Below are positions 12,501 to 24,500 of a DNA stretch of 64,000 bases, one piece after another. Positions within the stretch are counted from its first letter, which is position 1, and each line of letters opens with the position of its first letter. Under the pieces are notes generated by a model. It had not been told where the DNA came from and made no database searches. It saw only the letters and a list, made by a program, of their open reading frames with translations. The stretch is from Ignelater luminosus. Its lineage: Eukaryota; Arthropoda; Insecta; Coleoptera; Elateridae. The stretch is taken from assembly GCA_011009095.1 (NCBI GenBank), contig VTPC01090571.1:8045-72044 (forward strand), in the 5' to 3' direction. A program made the position numbers and the translations under genes.

Positions 12501-15500
12501 ACATAAAACATTAAAATTCTTCATGTGCCTGTTATACATGTGACTGTAGAATTAAATATTTCCTTTTATATACACTCATGTTTGTGACATTATGTCATAA
12601 GAGGAATGTTTAAGTTAATGTTTAGATTGGATTAGATCACGTCAGAAAATCATATGATGTGTTTCTATTAAAAGCTGCCAATTCCTTAAAAATGCTGAAC
12701 ATTTGCTTTTTTTTTTAGAACATACCAGCATTATCTTGTTATTTCCACATGACAAAAATTTTTTTCTCTATTTTTTGTAAAGAACACTATTTCAAAGAAT
12801 TATTTTTTGTAAAAAGATTAATTACTTCAATTACTTAAAAATTATTTCATCAGATAAACATTATCAATGTGTTTAGAATTAATAGTAACACTGGCCATCA
12901 AAATTAAGTGCTTTTTATAACAAAACTCAAGGTTTTAATTTTTGCTAGTCATTTTTTCTTGTTTTAATCACAAAAATATCAATTCTGAGAAAACAATTTA
13001 AAACAAATTCCAAGGTATTCAGTTGTTTTTTGATGATAATGAATAATTCAATTTAATAAAAATTGTACAATGTTAAAATGTTATTATTAGGTAATTTCTT
13101 GATCCTTGATAAAGTAGAAAAAGTGAAGATGAAACAAGGATATCTGAAAAATCATACATAAATCTTTTAAATTTAAAAATCAATCACTCTCTGTTATGTC
13201 ATCATACCCTTGTTAAACTTTATTAAATTTTTAATTTTACTGTTATTATCTTCCCTGATAAATACCACCCAATAAGTGTTTATTAACATGAATGTCACAT
13301 TATTCGTAATTAATGTAACATAACACCTATATTTAATTATTAAGCCCTCAAATATAACATAACCTATATCAAACCTTTAGTACTTTTTTGCTATTATGCA
13401 TGTCGGGCAAAGATTATTGCAGTTTTGTTAAATCCGAATGTCAAAAAGATTGTCTTGCAGCAAGTCACTTGATCAATTTGAACACTTTTGGCTAAAAAAA
13501 AACTCAGATGTGGAATCGGAACGGATTGGATTGGCTATTTCATATTTCACTTTAGTTCACTTTGCCTTTGATTATATTCATTCTTGATGTTTTCATTTGT
13601 TAAGATCTAAATCACTTTTGCATATTCTTTTTTTATAATATAACTGATGGGGTGTGACATTTATTATTTATATTAGTGTGAAAGTCCTAGTTGCAGAATC
13701 TTTCATTTTCTACAATTTCGTTTTCAACGAATTCCGAAGAAGTCGTTACTGAATTTGCAAATCTGTGTGTCTGTCCGCATTTTTTTTTAAATTTTGAAAT
13801 TTTGACTTCAGATTTAGATTCTACAGCAAAAACTAAAGACCATGTGGTGCCTTTGTTTTTTGATATCACCTTGGGAACATGGTCAAAATGGCCGCCGAAA
13901 TTTGAAAAAAGTAACAAAACAGAGTTTGTATGCTTTGCATTCCCAGATGTTTTTATTTTAGAAAATACAAGAATTTTTGGAAAATGACTTTCTGTAGCAG
14001 TAAGTATGTCATTTATGTTTCTATGCGATTTCACATCTTTAGAAATAATGGCTGTGATAATAAAACTGGCCAAAAACCAAATTTAAAAGTAATACTAAAT
14101 GAAATGTATGTGACATTTTTATAAAAATAATTCCAAAGTCTACCCAAGTTAAATTATACTCATAATCTGCATTTAAGAAGTAACGACTGTTCATAATTTT
14201 TATGGTAAGTGCTTAACATACTTTATTGACCATAGCATAGCCATTTTAAGTAAAATTGGTTCTGGTCACTTTAGTATCGAGTAACCGTTTCCAACAGTAA
14301 ATTGTTTATTTTCAAAAAGTTTTTTTTTTTAACTTCCAAACACTTTCAAGTACCATTTTCTCTATCCGTGTATAGCTTATCACATTCTTGCACCCAATAA
14401 AAAAATTTATGAAAATTTACGGTTTGTATATTTTGTAATTAATTTCTTCATTTATTAGTTGGCTTTGAGTCAAAGCCTTTGACAGTCCATATCTCAAATT
14501 ATCTGTGCAGTTTTTGTTAACAATGTGCAGTCTGCAACATTAATAATGAGACTCGAGAATGGATTTAACCACAACACAAACTTGAGAGAATAAGGTTTCA
14601 TGCCAATAATACGTACGCATTTGTCTGTAGCATTATCGATTGGTGGCCTGGAATCTTATTCTCTCAAGTTTGTGTTGGGTTTAAATCCATTCTTGAGTCT
14701 CATTACTAATGTCGCAGACTGTACATCATACTACATCTTTCTTTGCTGCAGTATTATGTTTTCAATAGTAAGAGCATTCTATGATAGCTTTTTACTATTG
14801 ACTGAAAGTTCAGATTTGCATCTATTTACTTATAAAAGTTCATATTTCCTTGTTATTTGATTTTAATGATTATCAATAGCATTAATAGTCTTAGCTGCAC
14901 CTAATTTTATAATTTCTTTACATCATATTATACATTTCTGTGCTTGGATATCAGTAAAGCCATTCTACAGGCAACTAATTGTTGTCACTGCATTTGCACA
15001 CTTTTTCTCTAAATTCCTACTCAAGACTTCAAGAGTATCTGTAATTATTAAATAAACACCTTTCTAATATTTGTAATTATTATTTAAGTAATACTGTGGT
15101 AATAACAAATAAGAGAGACAACTATAGGCTCTAGAATATATTTATTATAATTGTTATAATTGCTAGTGCTTCAATCTCTTTGTCACTAACCTAACCTTCA
15201 TGTTGCTCACTTGTGTAAGATTGTGTTGTGTTTTTAATTTTCTTTCATCATTACTCTAATAATTATATACAGTGTGATTTATAGCACGAGGCAAAAAACG
15301 AAAATTCATATTCAGTTTGACATTGCAAGTATAAAACATCTGGGAATGCAAAGCATAACCACAACGTACTCCGTTTTGTTACTTTTCTCAGACTTCGGCA
15401 GCCATTTTGACCATCTGCCCGAGGTGATATCAAAAAACTAAAAGTACATGTACGATTCTAAAGTAAAAAAAAATTTTTGAAAATTTTCCAATTTTAGTTA

Positions 15501-18500
15501 TTGATGTAGAATCCAAATCTGAAGTTAAAATTTCAGAATTTGATAAAAAATGCGGACATACAAACAGACAGACTGCAAATTCAGTAACGACTCATTCAGA
15601 GTTCATTAAATAGGAAATAACTTTTTTTCTGATCATGCTTTGTTTTTGAGATATTAAAAAGTTTTCCAAAGTTAATTTGTTTTTCATTAAAATTTAAGCC
15701 GTGGAAATCATGTGGGAACAAAATAATTGTTTACTAGATTTTGACAGTTGTCACTATATTGCTCGTGATCAAAACAGATAGAAATTTTGCAAAGAATGCA
15801 GTTCAGTCATGAAAAATATGCAGATATTATTTTTCTGTACGGTTTCTACAACGGTAATGCTTTAGAAAGTTATCGAGAATATTAAAGAAGATTTCCCCAT
15901 GGACATCAGCCATCTCTTCATTTAAGGTACAACGCTGCAAGAGAAGAAGAAATAATTGATGCAGTGCTTGACCAACCAGGAATTAGTATTAGAAGAGTCG
16001 CAACTTGTTTGCAACTTTCTCAAAACTTCGTTTGGAGGACTTTACGCATCCTTATCATTACCAATGTGTCCATCACCTACAACCAGGAGATGAAAAACAG
16101 ATTAGCTTTTTCTCTATAGCTTTTATTCGTTGTACTTTATGGTCTGACGAAGCTACTTTCACCAGAGATGGTATCAATAACTTCCACAATTTTCATGTAC
16201 GGTCATTGCAAAATCCTCACGCATTTAGAAGTCTTCGTTTTCAACAAAGATTTTTTATCAACATATAGTGTGGGATTTTCAACGCTGGTCTGCTGCCAAT
16301 ACAAATTCTGCCTCGTCGTTTAATTGGTGCAAATCACTTGAAATCTTTGAATAACAACTCGATTGAATTATTAGACGATGTCCCATTAGCATTACACAAC
16401 ATGATATGGTTTCATTTTAATAGAAGGTGGATTGGTAGACATGGTTCAATTTCATGGGCTGCTAGGTCGCCGAATCTAAATCCACTGGATTTTTATTTAT
16501 GGGTTTATGCAGAGAAAATTCACAATGAAGAACAATTGCAAGAAAGAATTATGACTGCTGCACTTCAAGTTGCAAATGAGCAAAACTTTAATCTAATTTA
16601 TAATTCACTAGTTTCACGTTTTACATCGAACACAAGTTATGAGTTAATTTTATGTTTTTTCTTTTAGTCTAACCACTACAGTTTAAAATAAAGTTTTCTT
16701 GTTGTCTTCCTTTAAAGTTTTCTGATTAGTGTTAAAACTTTGAACTTCAGTATCTCAAAAACGAGGCATGATCGGAAAAAAGGTTATTTTGTATTTTATG
16801 CTTAGAATGTCAAACTGAATACAAATTTTCATTTTTCACCTTGTGCTGCAAGTCATCACCCTGTATAGACTTAAAATGGATTTGGATAATTTTCCACAAA
16901 CTGATGTAGCAACAATTAGCAATACAACAATCTGATTGAAGTTTTTGAATACAATTTTTAAATTTAATTGCAATCTTTTATTTGATGCCATTTAAAAGTG
17001 AAAACAAAAAATGCTTTTATAAATATAAAAAAGTAACACTTATTTAATGTAAAATACATGACTTATAACAAATTTATATATCTGACATGTGCAACAATCC
17101 TATTATGTATTTGGATAAATAAAACTTGATATTGGTTGTCATAGGTCACATACAATCTATTACTTTTAGCTTTATATCAAGTATTAGTAAATTCCATGCA
17201 AATTTTAATCACACCCAGTATAAAACCTTCAAAGAACGCTGCATGATTTGCAATATTTTCAAGCAATTCAATTAGTCACATCACTTAAAAAAGGTTGTCT
17301 ACCCCTGGTATCCTCATCAGAAGTACAAAACAAAAACACACAGAGCAAAATACAACTAATTATAGTAGTATTTTTAGCTTTTTAAATTGCTTAAGTGATA
17401 ATAGCTGCGTTACTAATATTAAATCTGTGGCATTCTTTATCAATTATAATGGTGCCATGCAGTAACTGACAAGATTGAAATATACCAAATTTGAACACGC
17501 CAATTTTTTATTTAATTTTCAAGGCACTAATTAAATTTAACTCTCTAAACTTTTATTAATTTTCATAACTTAACTGACAAACAAAAAGCTAGTTCTGTTA
17601 AGAGTCAACAACTACTATTACTTTCAAACAAAAACAATCAAATTGTTTAAGTTTAATAAAAAAAACAACTTACTTGTAAATCTAGCTGTCGTTGATCAAT
17701 TGTGCCAGTATACATAAACTGCAAGCACTGACGTACAGCAGCTGGAGTAAGTAATTTACCAAGAGTAACAACAGTCTGTCCTTCAGTTTGAACACTTCTG
17801 ATAGCTTGAAAAGCAGGATGATCTAATTCTCTTGCCGGCGGTAAAGCTTGACAACTAGCACGACGTCTCCAAGTACGTTGTTCAGCACGAAGTAAACTTT
17901 CATTATCATCACTAAAATCACCTAATGAACTGACCATACTTGAATCACTTGTACTACGTGTCATATCAGCTGAAATTTCAAGTGCGAAGAGCCGATAAAA
18001 AGCTGGACTAGCTGCAGACAATACAAAACGATGGGCAGAAAAACCTACAGAACCTGCCACTAATACAACATCGGAATGATCTCTACCCAGCCATAGTTGA
18101 CGTAAATGTTCTCCATATGAACTATTGCACACTTTTACCTCAGGCTTTGGCGGTGGAGGTGGTTTGAAGGGTGCTTGCAATAAGGGTCGTTGTACTTTTT
18201 TAAGATTAGTCTGCCAAAAACGTTGTTGTCGGCGTGCCTGCAACGCAGCACGGATAGCATTTTCAAATACTTCATTTACCCCAAAATACGTTAAAACCGA
18301 GGTCTCATAATAATAAAGACCAAGCTCGTGTGCTACATCACGAGCTTCATCTGGCATAACTAAATCACTTTTACGGGTGGCACGAACAAAGGGACTTCGA
18401 TCCCGAAAGAATGTTAGATACGCTTCATCTCTATACATAAATCGGAGATCATTTTTGCATCCAACTAAAAGTACTGGTGTGTTTGGACAAAATCGCCGGA

Positions 18501-21500
18501 TTTCAGGATACCACATTAAACGGCAGTTTCTGAGGGATATAGGATTGTTGATGCTGAAGCACAATAAAACAACATCAGAACGTCCATATGCAAATCTTCT
18601 GTCTTTTTCGTGATCTCCAAACGTGTCCCATAAACGTAGGGAAACGTTTACACTGTCCACCACCTCCCATGATCTTTCTAGCACCTGCAAATTATACAAA
18701 TTAGTAACAAAATTTATCCAATTTAATTTATTCATGTCATAACAAATAGACAGAATTATATAAAAGCATTTATTTGTAGTTAACCTAGTAACCTATTCAA
18801 GGTTAATGAAATGTTCAACGAACTCAGGAAGGAGTCATTACTGAATTTGCGAAGTCTGTCTGAAATTTGTCTTTGAAATTTTAACTTCAGATTTGGATTC
18901 TACATCAAAAATTAAAGATCACATGGTGTCTTCGTTTTTTGATATCTCTTCGAGAACATGATCAAAGTGGTCGCCAAAATTTAAAAAATTTTCAAAAAAC
19001 ACTTTTTTACTTTATAATTGCAGTCTACATCAGAAAATAAGAGATACGTATACTTTTAGTTTTTTGATATCACCTCGGGAACATGGTCAAAATAGACGCC
19101 AAAATTTGAAAATTTTTTAAAACTGTTGCTCGAATTCAGTAACAAAACTGAGTTCGTTGTGGTTATGCTTTGCATTCTCAGATGTTTTCTTTTGAATTCC
19201 AAAAACTTTTTTTAAGGATTTCTTATAATTTAAAATTTTTATTATTTGTCATTATGATGTTCCTACAAACAAGACTTCAAACTTTGAAAGTTTCTTTCTT
19301 TAGAATTAAAACAGAAAAGAGCATTAATTTTAGTCAATTTGACTGTAAATGTTCTCTAGTTATTTGCATCTTGAATCAGTTACTGCTATTGATTATCATT
19401 CTGACAGCAATTGTGGATACTATACAATGTGTCCAAGATAAGGATGCACAGCATGGGGATCTTGGAAACGGTAAGAGATACAGCATCATCATGTTTACAT
19501 CATTAGAATCGTGACAACAAGAGCTATCCAAAACAATTTTCAATTGTTTTTCCGCCTATTTAAAAAAAATGAGATTGATGATGGTTACTGGAAACGGAAA
19601 CGTTGTACAGGAATTTTGTTGGCGTAATTTAATAGAGAACAAAAAGTGGCAATAGAAAAGTGGTTTTAGTTTTCCGATACCTCTTCAAATAAATAAAAGA
19701 AAAAATAATAAGGAAAATCGAGAAATCTACTTTTTTTTAAAGGTCCTATAAATAGCCAACTATCATCCCATTTAACCGATGCCGTATCTCTTACCGTTTC
19801 CAAGATCCCCATGCTGTGTATCCTTATCTTGGACACACTGTATACACAACGGTTTAACTTTGTCATATCTAATCAACCTCATAACTTTCTAAGGAACCAG
19901 TTACATTGTTATTGAAGTTAGTTTCCTTTGAGTGTCTTAATATGTAGTTCACAGATATGGTGCATGTTAAAAAATATTTCTAGTTCAGTTTTGAAGTTTC
20001 AGCATCAATGATATACCCTTATACTATCAGTTCTCAGCTCATATTTGCCAAAGCATGCTGGTAACACAAAATAAATCGTAGCAAGGCTCAAGGTTAAACA
20101 CCTCTGTCAATAATTTCTTGTTGCTCTTAGTAAACGATGAATGAATAAATAAAGCTGAAAATTTGTTCAAGGTTACAAATTAATTATTTATGAATAGAAA
20201 CATTTTTTAATGCATTTCAAAGACTGCAAGCATTAAAGTTAATTAACAACAAATCTTATGTATAATAAATTGAGTTCAAAGAAACAAAAAATGTGTGTAT
20301 CAGTGTAGGTCATCAATCAACACTGTATATGATTATAAAAACATGAACCTGTACTGAAGGCCAGTAATGGATTCTAAAGACCGTTTATACTGGTGGTTGT
20401 CTGTATTATGGTGGACCTTTGGAACCATAAATATTTAATTTTATTATACCTATGCAGTTTATTTAAACTTCGCTTTTAATCAATATGCATGAATCATCGT
20501 TACATAAAATTTTCTACTAGAATTAAAGATTACTATAAAACTTTTTATTTAATAATTATGTCCTAGGAAACATACAAATTCAATGAGCAGATTCTTCATC
20601 GAATTCCAAAAGGGCTACTTAGCTTCCTACTCTGTAAATAATTCAACAGTCATAAGCAATAAATTGGATGGTTCACTTACAATCAATAAATTAGCTTGCT
20701 TGCTATTGAGAAATGCTAAAACTTGAAAGATGAGACTGTTAATAAAAATCGCCACAAAGAAACATTATTATTAGCTTGTTGGTCAGTCAATGTACTGTTT
20801 ATTGGATTTAAACTAAACAATTTTGAATTAGCAAATATTTGCATGAGAATTCTAAATAAGTCAACAACATTATTCGGCATATTAATACAGTAGACGCTCT
20901 AAAGATGTTAATGAAAGAACTAAACATGGAAAATAAGTGAAGGTGATTTTAAATTCTTTTTTTAAATTTTGTTAAATGATTAAAAAGAATGAAATATTTG
21001 AGTGACAGAAAACAAAACAATGCAATAGAAATTTATAAAAGGAAAATAGCAGATTGATTTTAACATATTCTATCATTCATTATAAAAACAAAATATACAG
21101 TCATTCTGTAATTTCATAGGTTGGTAATTATTTGTTCGTGTTTAATACAATTTCAAGGTATTTGATTTATGTAATGTGTAATTTAGTATTATATTACACA
21201 AATCAATAACAATATGACTTATAATTTTTCTGAAATAAAACATTTTATTCGTAAAATCATGTTAAACTTTTTATAATGAAAATTTTACTTTTATGTGTGG
21301 TCATAACTTTTAGATAGAATTCAGAAAAATAATTTTCATTACTAAAATTCAAACATATAGCATTAGAACTTAACTAACTTAACCCCTTAAAGTTACTACC
21401 AAACCCTTTTGCTATCCAATTTATTGTTATAATTAAATAAAATAGAACTGAGTATTTGGATTACAGACAAGGTTGTTTTCATAAAGGACCACTGTACCAG

Positions 21501-24500
21501 CATCGTCATGTCAGTTAACCAATCAGCAAACCAAACAGACTTCACTATTCAATCAATCAATCAATAACAATTATGTTCAATTGTCTTCAATTATTCCTGA
21601 TGCAAATTTATAAATCATAATATTATTTTCGATTGCAACAAGATGTAAAACTTAATATGCTTAATTTTATAGTAAAAGTAATTTTATCTTGTGTAATTAA
21701 AATGATAAGAAACGATACAATTTTAAATATAGATTCATACAAGGTAAAATTTGTAAAAAACATTTTCAAATTGCTTAATGATAAATTAATTATGACATAA
21801 CAATCATTATAGCCTTATTTTCTTGTTTAACTGTAAAGGTTATGGTTAATAAACTAAAAATAACTAAAACGTTAATAGAGCAATTATCGAATTTAATGGA
21901 TATTGCATTCTAGTAATAATTTTGTAATTTGACCAAATTTTAATTTTTACAAACATGATCATCAAATTCTAGTTTCTTAGAACATTAAATTAAAAAAAAT
22001 TATTAGTTTCGTACAGGAATGTATATTTTGACTGAATAATACTGAAAAAGGTTTGCTAGATGCACATCTTATACAGGGTGATTTATTATTAGTGGATCAA
22101 GTGTTACCAAGTGATTCTAAGGGTCGGTTGTGTCACCTAAGCTCAAAAATAGTTCACACATGACCATATAGTTCAACTGTATAGAAATGATTATTGTAGC
22201 ATTTGTTTCTATGCGGCTGAATCTCAATTAAAATTTGAACTTGAATTGAACTAGCCCCAAAGAAGCATTTTAAATGAAAAAATTTGTTTAGTTTTTTTAG
22301 ACACTCGTTATATAATTTTAAAGAATTTGTCAGATGGAAACTCAAAGGTTTATTTTTAGATTTATCTAAGGTTTATGACTGCATAGACAGAGATAATTAT
22401 AACTAGATAAGGTGGAGAATATGGAATCAGAAGCTTCTGGAATCATATTGTGTAATGATATGAAAAGAGTAGAGATTACTAAAGATAGTTAAACTTATAA
22501 TTGTACTATAGTAAAGAACTGGAAGGAATTGTACATAGTTCTTAGACAAGATGATTGTCTCATACACCAGCCAACTGATAATTTGACTGTTAAATATGCC
22601 AACGGATGTTGCTGATTGGCAAAATAAGCTATAAATCTGGCATATTTTGCTATCTCATGGTATTAGATTACAGCCTACAAGGTAACTGTAATAGTCTAAG
22701 AAGCATGGAAATCAAGCTGGACAATATTAGGCCCAATATTATTTGTAATCTTTATCAATGAACTTTTTTCTCAAATACTTAATAGAAAATCAAAATATTG
22801 TGTGCTATACAAATTTTTATTTAAGGTAGAGTGATTTCCAAATCTAGTAGCACGCGAAATGTGCAAAAGGCAGAGCTTACTGCACAAGAAAGAGAGAAAG
22901 AAAATTGTAAAAATCATGCATGTAGGGCCGCCCGGCTAAAATTTCTCTTCTGCGCATCGAAGGTCGCGTGCCACGAGATTTGGAAACCACTCTAGATGCA
23001 CAGATTAAATAAAGGTCAGATATTTCACTCCCTATTCCACCAATGTTCCCATTTTTGTCTCTGCACATTTACATTTGCAGTTCTGAGAGTTTACCACTCC
23101 TACTCTTTTACGCGCGTTTTATGACCAGTGCATAACAAGCTGTGCTGCTTGCACAGTACATGTCAAAAAAGCAAGTTCTGGGAGTTGCTTTGAGAGAGAG
23201 AGAGCAATAGAATCCACAAATTTGTCGAAGAAAAATATCTGACCTTTATTTAATCTGTGCTAGATATATCTTGAAAGTTTATTTTGAAATTTCTTAATAA
23301 CCACCTAAGGACGTTCCCAAGAAACAGCGCCCTCTTCCGTTCTGTCGCATATGCACAGAAATAAAAAAATAATATGTAATAATATTAACAATAATAAATA
23401 AACGTTACATTCTTACACTGATCGAGATACGAGTTGTTTACGTTGGGTTTTAGTGTTTTGGAGTATTTTTTTGAGGTTACAGTCGCCAGATTGTAAGGTT
23501 GCGAGTCACCCAGCGCAGAAGAGGAACACAGATAGGAGATGAACGAAAGAGACACCGTATACGCGCAGCACAACTTACTGCCTGGAAAGTTGGCTTACAA
23601 GTGAACTCTACCCACCCTTCATTTGCATAAACGTTTAGTACTGATTAGTTTTGCTTTTTAAAAGAAGGTAAAATTTTTTTTATATTTTGCATCTATTAAT
23701 GCCAATTAAGAAGATGCCAAAGATTATAAATAAAAACATAAAACTTTGATTTATACACATAAATAGAAATCTTCGTGAAACAATCTTTTAGCATAATCAA
23801 TTTACAGATTTACAAAAAAGAAAGGCAACAGTGTGAGGTCAATCTGTCATAAAATCATAACCTTAAAGTACATTAAGCCACAATAAGATTCTACAAGCCG
23901 AGTTAATAGATAAACAGTCCGGTTTACTGTCATTCTGCCACAGCCATATGCGACCCAGAAACATCATGAACGGTGTATATCTATATAGTCTACAATAATA
24001 TACAGGATGTATTTTAAATGGTGCATAATATGTACCTTTAATTGACCATAATTTAAAAATTATGAATTTATGTCAAAACATGTATTTAGCTTTTTTATTC
24101 AAATTTTAATGTAAGATTCATGTGGTGTACAGATTATGCGCCGTTTTAAATACACCCTATATAGTAAGGCTATACAGTCTTATATACAGTGTGCTGATTA
24201 AGTATGGAACAAATTCAATAGCTCGAGAAATATTAATATTTCAAAAAAAACCAAAAAGAGGTATAACAATTTAAATTGGTGGGCATCTTTTAATATTATG
24301 CACAAATCAATGACGTCATAATTATTTGACCAATGACGTCATCGATATATTTTTTTAAATAGTAACCCCAAAATATTTTTGCAAATTATTATTCGCCATT
24401 AAATTGTGTGTACAATGGTCTTCAAATTTTTCTATTTGCTCACGCTTTTCGGAGATATTATTTTTTTTGTTTAGAAAATTTAAAATATTCTAAATGGTAT

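Noticed and set aside
13687..14073. 128-codon minus and 98-codon plus frames
   Set aside because: Both lie in a decayed mariner left-end fragment and have no protein-family content.
17653..18735. A single 360-codon RhoBTB frame as a complete gene
   Set aside because: The frame reads past both splice sites: the first ~17 and last few residues are intron. The P-loop lies in an exon 7 kb upstream, and the second BTB domain lies downstream.
22154..22345. 63-codon minus-strand frame near the LINE fragment
   Set aside because: It is opposite in strand to the reverse-transcriptase relic and has no family content.
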